Below, one piece after another: positions 15,139 to 22,568 of a DNA stretch of 64,000 bases. Below the pieces are notes generated by a model, which was given only the letters and a program-made list of their open reading frames with translations, searched no databases and was not told where the DNA came from. Numbering within the stretch: the first letter of the stretch is position 1; each line of letters begins with the position of its first letter. The stretch lies in the NCBI GenBank assembly GCA_958295985.1, contig OY282432.1:868001-932000 (forward strand), in the 5' to 3' direction. The position numbers and the translations under genes are program-made. The stretch is from an uncultured Candidatus Binatia bacterium. GTDB lineage: Bacteria; Desulfobacterota; Binatia; UBA9968; JAJDTQ01.

Positions 15139-15156
15139 TTGACACCCGATTGTCCG

Positions 15157-15498
15157 TCACGACGTATCCAGGACTGCCTTCATCTCCTGGAGGACGCGAG
15201 GGAGACGAGGCTCTGAACATGGCATATGACCATCTGGATCGTTAGCGGGATGACAGTGCCATCCGCCTAGATTGTCATAGCCAAAGACACGGCGGCTTTT
15301 GCGAATCAGAGAGAAGTCGGTACGGTCGTTCTGAGGGTTGTAAAAGATGTCGATGAACGTTTCTTGGCCGATTTCAATCCGTATCTTCAGGCGATATCTC
15401 TCTTTCACTGTCACAGACACGGCCGCTTCGGGGAAAGGTGTAGCAACGTCTTGCCGAACCTGTAACTCGAACAGATGGACCTTCTGTTCCGGCTCCAC
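15157..15498 (-). CDS. TumE-like toxin-component candidate
   Basis: This 113-residue protein has a core, YRLKIRIEIGQETFIDIFYN, then TDFSLIRKSRRVFGYDNLGG and WHCHP, resembling the TumE family of toxin components. It starts at a GTG (15498) three bases after the stop of the upstream partner gene, so the two form an operon of the usual small-gene toxin-antitoxin form. Toxin activity is inferred from family resemblance and gene pairing only. Confidence 0.6.
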   Translation of the reverse strand: MEPEQKVHLFELQVRQDVATPFPEAAVSVTVKERYRLKIRIEIGQETFIDIFYNPQNDRTDFSLIRKSRRVFGYDNLGGWHCHPANDPDGHMPCSEPRLPRVLQEMKAVLDTS

Positions 15499-15501
15499 TG
15501 G

Positions 15502-15828
15502 TCATGATTCCGATTCAAATCGGCCAAGTTCCCGCACGGCTCCCCGCAGGTCGGTTTGCTCCAAATGCCGAGCTTCCCACTCCATGAAGTCGCGTTCGAC
15601 CTCATGGGAGCGGCGTCGTGGAATCTCGTCAGCCTGCCACGCTTCGACAAATTCAGTGAACGTCATTCCGTATTTGACCTCGAAGCCACTCAGTGCCTCG
15701 TTACACCTGCCGAGTTGAAACTCCAGGCCTTCTCGCGTCACATTTGCCAGTTTTGCTTCAAGGTCCTTCCCTGGCGCAAACGCCTCAAGCACGCGAACGA
15801 GTTTCTCGCTAACGGTGACAACCGGCAT
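15502..15828 (-). CDS. TumA-like antitoxin-component candidate
   Basis: This 108-residue protein has an N-terminal region (MPVVTVSEKLVRVLEAFAPG) followed by a long helix and the segment FEVKYGMTFTEFVEAWQADE, then an acidic helix ERDFMEWEARHLEQ. Proteins of this form accompany TumE-type toxins. A clear TAGGAG lies eight bases before the ATG at 15828. It is first in a two-gene operon, the usual antitoxin-first order. Confidence 0.6.
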   Translation of the reverse strand: MPVVTVSEKLVRVLEAFAPGKDLEAKLANVTREGLEFQLGRCNEALSGFEVKYGMTFTEFVEAWQADEIPRRRSHEVERDFMEWEARHLEQTDLRGAVRELGRFESES

Positions 15829-15957
15829 GACGACATCTCCTACTACCCGAGTCTAGTCTCGGGGAAAACCCGGGTCAAGAAGATCATGGGACAGGGGCGG
15901 TGATGATCTTCACCCCACCACCCCACTCAAGGGGCTTGTCTGCATGGGTCTGTTTGC

Positions 15958-15986
15958 AGTTCCCCCGCATGCGCGGGGATAAACTC
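15958..15986 (+). repeat. CRISPR-like repeat R1
   Basis: This is one of five 29-base copies. It has GTTCCCCCGCATGC, then GCGGGGATAAACTC. It looks like a type I-E CRISPR repeat (palindromic CCCCGC...GCGGGG followed by GATAAAC), but the next copy is 190 bases away. Confidence 0.75.
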
Positions 15987-16049
15987 AGCCAGGAAATCAT
16001 CGCCTCCTGCTCTCTGATTGATAATGGTGGCGGCCTGGACTAGGGTTCG

Positions 16050-16126
16050 GGTGGCGCTGGAAGCATACTCACACTACTCTCATGCCTTCGGGCGAGCGCG
16101 GGGGTTGTGGCCCGCCCAGCGCCACC
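16050..16126 (+). repeat. Hairpin repeat E1
   Basis: The arms GGTGGCGCTGG (16050-16060) and CCAGCGCCACC (16116-16126) are perfectly complementary. The interior contains ACTCTCATGCC and GGGCGAGCG, shared with E2. E1 lies between CRISPR-like repeats R1 and R2. Confidence 0.75.
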
Positions 16127-16148
16127 ACCTCCCAACTTTTCCTTATCA

Positions 16149-16177
16149 GGTTCCCCCGCATGCACGGGGACAGACCC
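16149..16177 (+). repeat. CRISPR-like repeat R2
   Basis: GGTTCCCCCGCATGC followed by ACGGGGACAGACCC. It directly precedes a phage-gene fragment. Confidence 0.75.
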
Positions 16178-16294
16178 GTGAAGCAGGTGATGCTGCGCAA
16201 CGCATGGTACCCCGTGGACGGGCAGATCGGCACCGAGGAGGCCAATGTCCAGGTGCGGTTCAAGGGCCGGTCCGCAGAGAAGACGAACGCATGA
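16178..16294 (+). pseudogene. C-terminal fragment of a probable phage tail gene
   Basis: The frame VKQVMLRNAWYPVDGQIG and VQVRFKGRSAEKTNA looks like the end of a structural protein, possibly a tail tube protein. It emerges directly from repeat R2, so its front half is missing. Its TGA overlaps the next ATG (ATGA), as in an intact phage operon. Confidence 0.4.
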
Positions 16295-16527
16295 GTACCA
16301 TGACCATCAAGCTGTCAAAGCCCATCGTCGCTCACGGCGAAGAGTTGTCGGAGCTCACGCTGGAAGAACCAACTCTCGGCGCGCTGGACAAGGTCCACGT
16401 GGTCGCGGACGGTGAGGGCACGGTAAAGATCGATAGCAGATATTGGGACGGGAAATACCAGCTGCTCGAAAATGACCCCGAGATGCTCGACCTGGCGCTC
16501 GGCGCCCTCTACAAGTACGACCCTTGA
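16291..16527 (+). CDS. Phage tail assembly chaperone-like protein (Mu gp41 type)
   Basis: This 78-residue protein opens TIKLSKPIVAHGEELSELTL and EEPTLGALDK, the characteristic start of Mu-like tail assembly proteins. These lie between the tail tube and tape measure genes in Mu-like prophages. It is shorter than usual (about 100 residues), and the second half diverges, so it may be a truncated relic. The ATG at 16291 overlaps the stop of the preceding tail fragment. Confidence 0.55.
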   Translation: MSTMTIKLSKPIVAHGEELSELTLEEPTLGALDKVHVVADGEGTVKIDSRYWDGKYQLLENDPEMLDLALGALYKYDP

Positions 16528-16558
16528 TTCCGGGTCAGAGCCTGACTAGAATCACCTC

Positions 16559-16894
16559 ATGAAGCACAGCATCAAATACCCGGACGGAAGGTTCGGCGAC
16601 GAACTCCGCACCATCATTTGGGACGATGAGGCCGGCACCGTCGAGGGCGATCACAGCCGGGTGACGGAGATACAGTGGATCTGCGACGACGACGGCATTG
16701 ACGTCATCTCTCGACCCTGGGGAGTTCTCATCCTCGATGACGTCCCACACAACCCCCAGCACTTCCTCTCTTCCCTGAACGACCCGTACCCTGGCTTCGA
16801 GATCGACCCGCGCGCCGTCCTCCCTGACTCCCTCAAGGGCATCGAACCCCTGGTGCCTCCATACGAACCGCCTCCCCCCGGCAGCATCTACTGA
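16559..16894 (+). CDS. Hypothetical protein, acidic
   Basis: This 111-residue soluble acidic protein begins MKHSIKYPDGRFGDELRTII and ends in a proline-rich tail (PYEPPPPGSIY). I do not recognise a family. It lies 31 bases after the tail-chaperone-like gene and is followed by a large inverted repeat. It belongs to the accessory island. Confidence 0.5.
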   Translation: MKHSIKYPDGRFGDELRTIIWDDEAGTVEGDHSRVTEIQWICDDDGIDVISRPWGVLILDDVPHNPQHFLSSLNDPYPGFEIDPRAVLPDSLKGIEPLVPPYEPPPPGSIY

Positions 16895-16900
16895 CCCCCT

Positions 16901-16985
16901 GAAATCTCGACCAAAAAGGGGGTCGAAAACCCCGACAAAAAACACCGTTTCTCGCCCTTTTCACCCCCTTTTTCGGTCAGATTTC
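16901..16985. repeat. Large imperfect inverted repeat (24-base arms)
   Basis: The left arm (16901-16924) runs GAAATCT, CGACC, AAAAAGGGGGT. The right arm (16962-16985), read in reverse complement, runs GAAATCT, GACCG, AAAAAGGGGGT. The loop is 37 bases. It may be a terminator for the preceding gene or a small palindromic insertion. Confidence 0.7.
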
Positions 16986-17092
16986 TCATTTATTTTGTCT
17001 AACCGACCGCGGGCAAATTCCGAGAAATCCCCAACACCCTACGACACTTAGCGCCACTTCACGCCACCTAGCGCCAGATCATTTATTTTGTC
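16986..17092. repeat. 14-base direct repeat enclosing three 10-base iterons
   Basis: TCATTTATTTTGTC occurs at 16986-16999 and again at 17079-17092. Between them are three tandem decamers, CTTAGCGCCA, CTTCACGCCA and CCTAGCGCCA (17047-17076). No gene is present in this stretch. Confidence 0.65.
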
Positions 17093-17288
17093 CGTCTACA
17101 GAGGGAACTACGGCGGCGCCTCGGTCCTGTGGAGCCTCTACAACCGCCTCCGGGAAGATGAGCGGGAGGTGTTTCTCATCGGGCTGGGCAACGCGCTGGA
17201 GAAGAACGCCAGCCGCAAGGCGCTGTCCCAGATGGTGCTGTTCGCTTCCAATCCGGTGCTGGACGTGGACCACAGCATCGACATCCTC
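17088..17288 (+). pseudogene. Unidentified gene fragment truncated by repeat R3
   Basis: The frame reads GGASVLWSLYNRLREDEREV then FLIGLGNALEKNASRKALSQ, protein-like and helical, and runs straight into repeat R3 without a stop. There is no credible start. I do not recognise the family. Confidence 0.35.
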
Positions 17289-17317
17289 GGTTCCCCCGCA
17301 TGCTCGGGGATAGACCG
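17289..17317 (+). repeat. CRISPR-like repeat R3
   Basis: GGTTCCCCCGCATGC followed by TCGGGGATAGACCG. It is 1,140 bases after R2 and precedes hairpin repeat E2. Confidence 0.75.
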
Positions 17318-17371
17318 CCTGTGGGCCTGTTACGGTTTGACATTGCCCGTGGCACGGGCTAGGGTGGGCGC

Positions 17372-17445
17372 GGCGCTGGAAGCAAATTCGTATTACTCTC
17401 ATGCCTGCGGGCGAGCGTGGGTTCATATACGGCCCACCCAGCGCT
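17372..17445 (+). repeat. Hairpin repeat E2
   Basis: A second copy of the E1 element: GGCGCTGGAAGCA, then ACTCTCATGCC, GGGCGAGCG and GGCCCACCCAGCGC in the same order as E1. It lies between CRISPR-like repeats R3 and R4, just as E1 lies between R1 and R2. Confidence 0.75.
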
Positions 17446-17528
17446 ACCCTCCTTGCCAATCACCTAATCTGTTTATGCCGCTGGGCCTCCGCCAAATTCT
17501 TGGGCTGGGCGCGGTGCAGCGTGGTCAG

Positions 17529-17557
17529 GATTCCTCCGCATGCTCGGGGATAGACCC
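17529..17557 (+). repeat. CRISPR-like repeat R4
   Basis: GATTCCTCCGCATGC followed by TCGGGGATAGACCC. This is the most diverged copy in its first third. Confidence 0.7.
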
Positions 17558-17608
17558 CCGATGCGCGATAATGACTCTTATCACGCAATGAAGGAAGGGA
17601 GACACACC

Positions 17609-17821
17609 ATGACGGCACTCGAAATCATCTTCGCCGCCGCGTCCTTGGCGCTCCAGGCCTTCGCCATCGCCACCATCGCCTACGGCATTTTCCGCATGGG
17701 CCGGGCCAGCGACCAACGGGCCGCCTGCGAAGATGCCCGCCACGCCGAAGCCATGCGGGCACTGGAAGCCATCATCAAGGGCATGGAGACCGTCATCGAA
17801 CGGACAGGGGGCCGGGCCTAG
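17609..17821 (+). CDS. Small single-pass membrane protein
   Basis: This 70-residue protein has one N-terminal hydrophobic segment (LEIIFAAASLALQAFAIATI) and a charged helical tail that may form a coiled coil (HAEAMRALEAIIKGMETVIE). AAGGAAGGGAG seven bases before the ATG is a strong ribosome binding site. It sits between repeats R4 and R5. No family is assigned; such proteins are frequent in prophages. Confidence 0.6.
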   Translation: MTALEIIFAAASLALQAFAIATIAYGIFRMGRASDQRAACEDARHAEAMRALEAIIKGMETVIERTGGRA

Positions 17822-17830
17822 CGCCCGGTC

Positions 17831-17859
17831 GGTTCCCCCGCATGCGCGGGGATAGACCC
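17831..17859 (+). repeat. CRISPR-like repeat R5
   Basis: GGTTCCCCCGCATGC followed by GCGGGGATAGACCC. It begins nine bases after the stop of the small membrane protein gene. Confidence 0.75.
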
Positions 17860-17930
17860 GTGCACAGCCCGACGACCTTGTCAGAGCGAGGCGGATGCGG
17901 CGAATCAAAGAATAACTCGGGAAGTGGAGA

Positions 17931-17964
17931 GGTGGCGCTGGGCGAGCCACAACCCCCGCGCTCG
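17931..17964 (-). repeat. Hairpin repeat E3 (partial, inverted)
   Basis: On the plus strand GGTGGCGCTGGGCGAGCCAC and AACCCCCGCGCTCG match, almost base for base, the reverse complement of the 3' half of E1. It ends 25 bases before the stop of iolG. Confidence 0.75.
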
Positions 17965-17989
17965 ATCGTCACCCCTTCGCAGCGTCCGT

Positions 17990-18997
17990 TCAAGACACCT
18001 GCCCGACTCGGACCGCACGTCCGGTGGCCAGGGACTCCGAAGCGGCGTCGGCCATGGCCAGGGCCGCCAGACCGTCCGGGCCGCCCGGATACGCTGCGTC
18101 GCTCCCCCTCACGACGGCGCAGAACGTTGCGACCTCCTGCCGGTAGGCATGTGCGTAACGATCCATGAAGAAGGGGTCGAGTGGGTCGGTAGCGAATCCC
18201 GACCGGTCGGCGCGGGTGACCGTCGTGGCCGCGGGATTGCCGGCGAATACCATCCCTTCGGAGCCGTGGACCTCGATCCGCTGGTCGTAGCCGTAGGCCG
18301 CGCGGCGCGAGTTGGAGATCAGGCACAAGCGTCCGCCCGCGGAACGCAGCACCACGGCCGCGGTGTCGACGTCGCCGGCGCCGGCCACGGCCTTGTCGAC
18401 GAGCGCCGAACCGGTGGCGCTGACCTCGACGATGGGTTCGCCCACGAGGAAGCGAGCCATGTCGAAGTCGTGGATCATCATGTCCCGGAACAGACCGCCG
18501 GACCGTTGGATGTATGCCCGCGGAGGCGGCGCCGGATCGCGCGAGGTGATCTGCACGAGCTCGACGTCGCCTATGCGGCCGTCTTCGATCTCCTGGCGCA
18601 GACGCCTGAACGACGGGTCGAACCGGCGGTTGAACCCGACCATCAGCGGAACCCCGCAACGGACCGCGGCGGCGACGCTCCGTTGCGCCCGGGACAGGTC
18701 GAGGTCGATGGGCTTTTCGCAGAAGATCGCCTTGCCCGACCCGGCAGCCCTTTCGATCTGGTGGGCGTGCAGGTCGGTGGGGGTGGCGATGAGGACGCCC
18801 TCGATGGCGGGATCGCCGAACACCTCCTCGGCCGATGCGGCGCGGGCCCCGGTCATCCGGACGACGGATGCCGCGGCCGCCTCGTCGGGATCGACCACGG
18901 CCACCAGCCGCGCGCCCGCCGTGTCCGCAATGGACCGCGCATGGGTCCGTCCGATCCGGCCGGCCCCCAGGAGCCCCAGCCTGACGGGTCCGTCCAT
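17990..18997 (-). CDS. iolG: Inositol 2-dehydrogenase / Gfo-Idh-MocA oxidoreductase
   Basis: This 335-residue NAD-dependent enzyme of the Gfo/Idh/MocA family probably oxidises myo-inositol to scyllo-inosose, the first step of inositol catabolism. The Rossmann motif LGLLGAGRIGRTHARSIAD is at the start; the catalytic Lys is in IFCEKPIDL, and GGLFRDMMIHDFDMARFL carries the family Asp-His pair. It is the last gene of the operon; its ATG overlaps the iolB stop by one base (TGATG). The identification as iolG rests on the operon as well as the fold. Confidence 0.93.
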   Translation of the reverse strand: MDGPVRLGLLGAGRIGRTHARSIADTAGARLVAVVDPDEAAAASVVRMTGARAASAEEVFGDPAIEGVLIATPTDLHAHQIERAAGSGKAIFCEKPIDLDLSRAQRSVAAAVRCGVPLMVGFNRRFDPSFRRLRQEIEDGRIGDVELVQITSRDPAPPPRAYIQRSGGLFRDMMIHDFDMARFLVGEPIVEVSATGSALVDKAVAGAGDVDTAAVVLRSAGGRLCLISNSRRAAYGYDQRIEVHGSEGMVFAGNPAATTVTRADRSGFATDPLDPFFMDRYAHAYRQEVATFCAVVRGSDAAYPGGPDGLAALAMADAASESLATGRAVRVGQVS

Positions 18998-19818
18998 CAC
19001 TTCGAGTCTCGCTGAAAGATCCAGTCGTGATCGGGATGGTTCCTGAACCGCCACTGGCGCTTCGGACCCGCCATGACGTTCAGATAGTACATGTCGTACC
19101 CGTACGGCGCGCCGCACGGATGATGCCCGCGCGGCACGAGGACGGTGTCGCCGTCGGAAACGGCCATGGTCTCGTCCAGTTCGCCGTCTTCCGTGAAGAC
19201 CCGCTGAAAGCCGAATCCCTGGGGCGGGTTGATCCGGTGATAGTAGGTCTCTTCGAGGTAGGTCATGTCCCCGCCCTCGTCGCCGTCGTGACGGTGGGGC
19301 GGATAGCTCGACCAGTTTCCCTGGGGGGTGAACACCTCGGTGATCAGCAGGCTGTCGGCGATGTCGACGTCGTCCATGGCAATGGGGTGGACGTAGCGCG
19401 TGTTGGCGCCCTTGCCGCGTTCCAGCACCGGTATGCCGCCCGGATCGATGGCCTTGGCCGCGTGTCCGCCGAAGCCGGGCGCCGAGCACACCGCGACGAT
19501 GCAGTCCGTAACCGCCTGCGCCGACCAGGACGTCCCGTTCGGGACATAGACGGCGTGCGGCTTCGTCTGCTCGAAAACGCTCATGCGCTGGCCCTGGACG
19601 CCGAAATCGACTTCGGGCGTGGACAGGCGGGCCTTGCCTTCGACCATGACCAGGATGACCTCGCGGTCCCCCGTGGCCTCACCGGCCGTCTCACGGTTTT
19701 TCAACGCATGGACGGCGAACCCGACGTACCGCCACCCGGCGTCCTCGGGCGTGATGTCGATGACCTTACCCGTCTTCCCCGACGGCTTTCGCAATAGACT
19801 GGTCGATTGACTGGTCAA
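18997..19818 (-). CDS. iolB: 5-deoxy-glucuronate isomerase
   Basis: This 273-residue bicupin enzyme converts 5-deoxy-glucuronate to 2-deoxy-5-keto-gluconate. The metal-binding cupin motif is SYPPHRHDGDEGGDMTYLEE. The start is a TTG at 19818: AAGGAGGA lies eight bases upstream, and the TTG overlaps the iolE stop as TTGA. The reading frame continues upstream to 19956 inside iolE, but no better start exists. Length is typical of IolB. Confidence 0.93.
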   Translation of the reverse strand: MTSQSTSLLRKPSGKTGKVIDITPEDAGWRYVGFAVHALKNRETAGEATGDREVILVMVEGKARLSTPEVDFGVQGQRMSVFEQTKPHAVYVPNGTSWSAQAVTDCIVAVCSAPGFGGHAAKAIDPGGIPVLERGKGANTRYVHPIAMDDVDIADSLLITEVFTPQGNWSSYPPHRHDGDEGGDMTYLEETYYHRINPPQGFGFQRVFTEDGELDETMAVSDGDTVLVPRGHHPCGAPYGYDMYYLNVMAGPKRQWRFRNHPDHDWIFQRDSK

Positions 19819-20738
19819 TTCAGGGTCCTCCTTGCGGGCCGTGGCCGGTCCAGGCCGGCTTCCCGCGCCATGGCGCGAAGCGTCTTCAATGCCAACGTCT
19901 GGTAGAACACCGGATCCCGTTGGGCCGGGTCCTGCTCGGCCTCCGCGATGAGCCACCCCGAGTAATGGCCGCGGGCCGCGATTCGCAGCACCGCGGGGAA
20001 ATCGACGCAGCCCTCATCGTCGCCCGGGACCGTGAACACGCCGAGTCTCACGGCCTGCAGGAACGACAGTCCTTCCGCAAGCGCTCTCTGGCGAACCGCG
20101 GGGCGAACGTTCTTCGCGTGGATATGGACGATGCGGTCCATGTATCGTTCCGCGAGGGTCGCCGGATCGACGCCCGCGAACGCGGCGTGCCCGGTGTCCA
20201 GGAGCAGTTTCGTGTGCGGCCCGGCATGTTCCATGAACGCCTCGATGTCCTCCATCGTCTGGACCACCGTGCCCATGTGATGATGATAGGCCAAGTGGAC
20301 GCCCTCGCCGGCGCAGTGTCTGGCGATGGCTTCGACGCCGGCGCAGAACCCGCCCCAGCCGGACGCCGCGAGCTTCGGCCGCCCGGCCAGGGGCGTATCG
20401 ACCTGGCCGTGGACCGCGCCCGTGGTCTCGCAGACGATGCAGACCGAACACCCCAACGCCGTCAACACGTCGAGGTGCGGCCGGAGCGCCGACCGTTCGT
20501 CCGCGACGGGTCGTTCGAGCAGCTTCAACGAGTGCCACCCGGACACGTAGGCCAGGCCGTGGGGCTCCAGGGCCGCCTGCAGGGCCGCGGCGTCAGAAGG
20601 AAACTTGCGGCCCTTCTCGATGCCCTCGAAACCGATCCGGCCGGCGTCGCTCAAACACTGCTCCAGCGGGATGTCGCCCCCGAGGCTCGAGTCGTCGTCG
20701 TTGGACCACGCGATGGGGTTGGTCCCGTATCGGATCAC
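19815..20738 (-). CDS. iolE: 2-keto-myo-inositol dehydratase
   Basis: This 307-residue TIM-barrel enzyme of the xylose-isomerase-like fold dehydrates scyllo-inosose to the trihydroxycyclohexane-dione. It starts MIRYGTNPIAWSNDDDSSLG, characteristic of IolE. Metal ligands are likely in LAYHHHMGTVV, LLLDTGHAAFAG and VHIHAKNVRP. It overlaps iolD upstream by four bases (ATGA) and iolB downstream by four bases (TTGA). Confidence 0.94.
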   Translation of the reverse strand: MIRYGTNPIAWSNDDDSSLGGDIPLEQCLSDAGRIGFEGIEKGRKFPSDAAALQAALEPHGLAYVSGWHSLKLLERPVADERSALRPHLDVLTALGCSVCIVCETTGAVHGQVDTPLAGRPKLAASGWGGFCAGVEAIARHCAGEGVHLAYHHHMGTVVQTMEDIEAFMEHAGPHTKLLLDTGHAAFAGVDPATLAERYMDRIVHIHAKNVRPAVRQRALAEGLSFLQAVRLGVFTVPGDDEGCVDFPAVLRIAARGHYSGWLIAEAEQDPAQRDPVFYQTLALKTLRAMAREAGLDRPRPARRTLN

Positions 20739-22555
20739 CGGCGTTTCCTTCGCGCCGCGTCATAGGACTCGCGCGCCGCGACCACCTCGGCCCGGTCCGA
20801 AACCTCGGGCACGGCAACGTCCCACCAATGGCCTCCGGCCTGGGTGCTGACCATCGGGTCGGTGTCGATCACGATGACGGAAGACCGCTGGTTGGAGCGG
20901 GCCTCGATCAGGGCGGCTTCGAGGCCCGCGATGCCGTTGACGCGCGTCGCGACGGCGCCCATGGAGGCGGCATGGGCGGCAAAGTCGATGGCCGATGGCG
21001 TTTGGCGCCGGGCGGTATCGAGCAGGTTGTTGAAGCTGGCCCCGCCGGTGGCCCGTTGCAGCCGGTCGATGCACCCGAAGCCCCTGTTGTCGAGGACCAC
21101 AACGGTCAGCTTCAGGCCCAGCATGACGCTCGTGGCCAGCTCCGAGTTCATCATCATGTAGGAGCCGTCGCCCACTACCACCACCACGTCGGCCTCGGGG
21201 CGCGCCATCTTGACGCCCAGTCCGCCGGCGATCTCGTAACCCATGCACGAATACCCGTATTCCAGGTGGTAGTCGCCGCGGCGGGGCGAGCGCCACAGCT
21301 TGTGCAACTCGCCGGGCAAACCGCCGGCCGCGCAGACGATGATCCCGTTGCCGCCAAGGGTCCGTTGAACCGCGCCAATCACCTGGGCGTCCGATGGCAC
21401 GGCGTTGTCGCCGGTTGCGCGGGTCGCGGCGTCGACGGCGCGGTCCCAACCGGCCTTCAACGCTTTGTCGGGAAGGCTGAAGACGTGGTCGCCCAGGACC
21501 GCGTCCAACTCCTCCAGGGTCGTGCGCGCGTCGCCGACCACGGCGACAGCGTCATGCCTGGCCGCGTCGAACGCCGCCGCGTTGATGGTCAGCAGCCGGG
21601 CGTCCGGGTTCTGGAAAAGACTCCACGACCCGGTGGTGAAGTCCTGCAATCGGGTCCCCACCGCGATGATCAGGTCCGCGGCCCGGGCGACGGCGTTGGC
21701 GCTTTCGGCGCCGGTCACGCCGATGGCGCCCAGGTTGCACGGGTGCGCCCACGGCAACGCCGATTTGCCGGCCTGGGTCTCGGCCACGGGGATGCCGCGG
21801 CGCTCGGCGAACGCGGCAACGGTGTCGCAGGCGTCGGAGTAGTGGACCCCGCCGCCGGCAATGACGAGCGGCGCTTTTGCCGCGCGCAAGGCCTCGGCGG
21901 CGCGGCCCAGTTCCCCGGCGTCCGGCCGTTGCCGGCGCATGAACCAGGTGCGCGGCTGGAAGAACGCCTCGGGATAGTCCCAGGCTTCGGCCTGGACGTC
22001 CTGGCACAGAGCGAGGGTGACGGGACCGCACCCGGCCGGGTCGATGAGCGTCGCCATGGCGCGCGGCAGCGCCGTCAGGAGTTGCTCGGGACGGGCGATG
22101 CGATCGAAGTACCGGCTCACCGGGCGAAAGCAGTCGTTGGCGCTGACGGTGCCGTCCGAGAAGTCCTCCACCTGTTGCAGGACCGGGTCGGGAATCCGGC
22201 TCGCAAAGACGTCCCCGGGCAGGAACAGCACCGGCAGACGGTTGACGTGCGCCAGCGCCGCGGCCGTGACCATGTTGGTAGCTCCGGGGCCGATGGATGA
22301 CGTCACCGCCATGGCCCGTTTGCGGTTGTTGGCCTTGGCGTACGCGATGGCCGCGTGGGCCATGCCTTGCTCGTTGTGGCCCCGCCACGTGGGCAGCGCG
22401 TCGCCGGCGTGATGGAGCGCCTCGCCGAGGCCGGCCACGTTGCCGTGTCCGAAGATCGCCCAGACACCGGCCACGAAGCGTTCGCCGCTCTCGTTCCGTT
22501 GCGCGCCGAGATAGCGGACCAGGGCCTGGGCCGCGGTCAGCCGGATCGTGCTCAT
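20735..22555 (-). CDS. iolD: 3D-(3,5/4)-trihydroxycyclohexane-1,2-dione acylhydrolase
   Basis: This 606-residue TPP enzyme opens the six-membered ring in the inositol pathway. The catalytic Glu is in RGHNEQGMAHAAIAYA. The TPP/Mg motif is VVVVGDGSYMMMNSELATS followed by DNRGFGCIDRLQ. Length and domain order (Pyr, central, PP) match IolD. It follows iolC after 13 bases. Confidence 0.95.
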   Translation of the reverse strand: MSTIRLTAAQALVRYLGAQRNESGERFVAGVWAIFGHGNVAGLGEALHHAGDALPTWRGHNEQGMAHAAIAYAKANNRKRAMAVTSSIGPGATNMVTAAALAHVNRLPVLFLPGDVFASRIPDPVLQQVEDFSDGTVSANDCFRPVSRYFDRIARPEQLLTALPRAMATLIDPAGCGPVTLALCQDVQAEAWDYPEAFFQPRTWFMRRQRPDAGELGRAAEALRAAKAPLVIAGGGVHYSDACDTVAAFAERRGIPVAETQAGKSALPWAHPCNLGAIGVTGAESANAVARAADLIIAVGTRLQDFTTGSWSLFQNPDARLLTINAAAFDAARHDAVAVVGDARTTLEELDAVLGDHVFSLPDKALKAGWDRAVDAATRATGDNAVPSDAQVIGAVQRTLGGNGIIVCAAGGLPGELHKLWRSPRRGDYHLEYGYSCMGYEIAGGLGVKMARPEADVVVVVGDGSYMMMNSELATSVMLGLKLTVVVLDNRGFGCIDRLQRATGGASFNNLLDTARRQTPSAIDFAAHAASMGAVATRVNGIAGLEAALIEARSNQRSSVIVIDTDPMVSTQAGGHWWDVAVPEVSDRAEVVAARESYDAARRKRR

Positions 22556-22568
22556 GGATCGTCCGTCC

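Larger units (their letters stand above)
13265..15144. mobile_element. Putative IS21-like non-autonomous element with cargo
   Basis: A 1,880-base segment is bounded by inverted TGTCAA (13265-13270) and TTGACA (15139-15144). Just inside each end are two copies of a motif of about 25 bases containing AAAGC and ATGTCCCC, inverted between ends. Multiple internal terminal repeats and TG...CA tips are typical of the IS21 family. No istA or istB gene is present; instead it holds three or four small minus-strand genes and a DNA-methyltransferase fragment. No target-site duplication was recognised by eye, so the exact tips are uncertain. Confidence 0.55.

Noticed and set aside
15958..17859. A CRISPR array
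   Set aside because: Repeats match a type I-E consensus, but the spacing is 190-1140 bases, some intervals contain genes, and no cas gene is present. They are listed as dispersed repeats.
17793..18659. Minus-strand frame containing GLSPRMRGNR
   Set aside because: This peptide is the classic false translation of a CRISPR-type repeat; the rest is a shadow of iolG.
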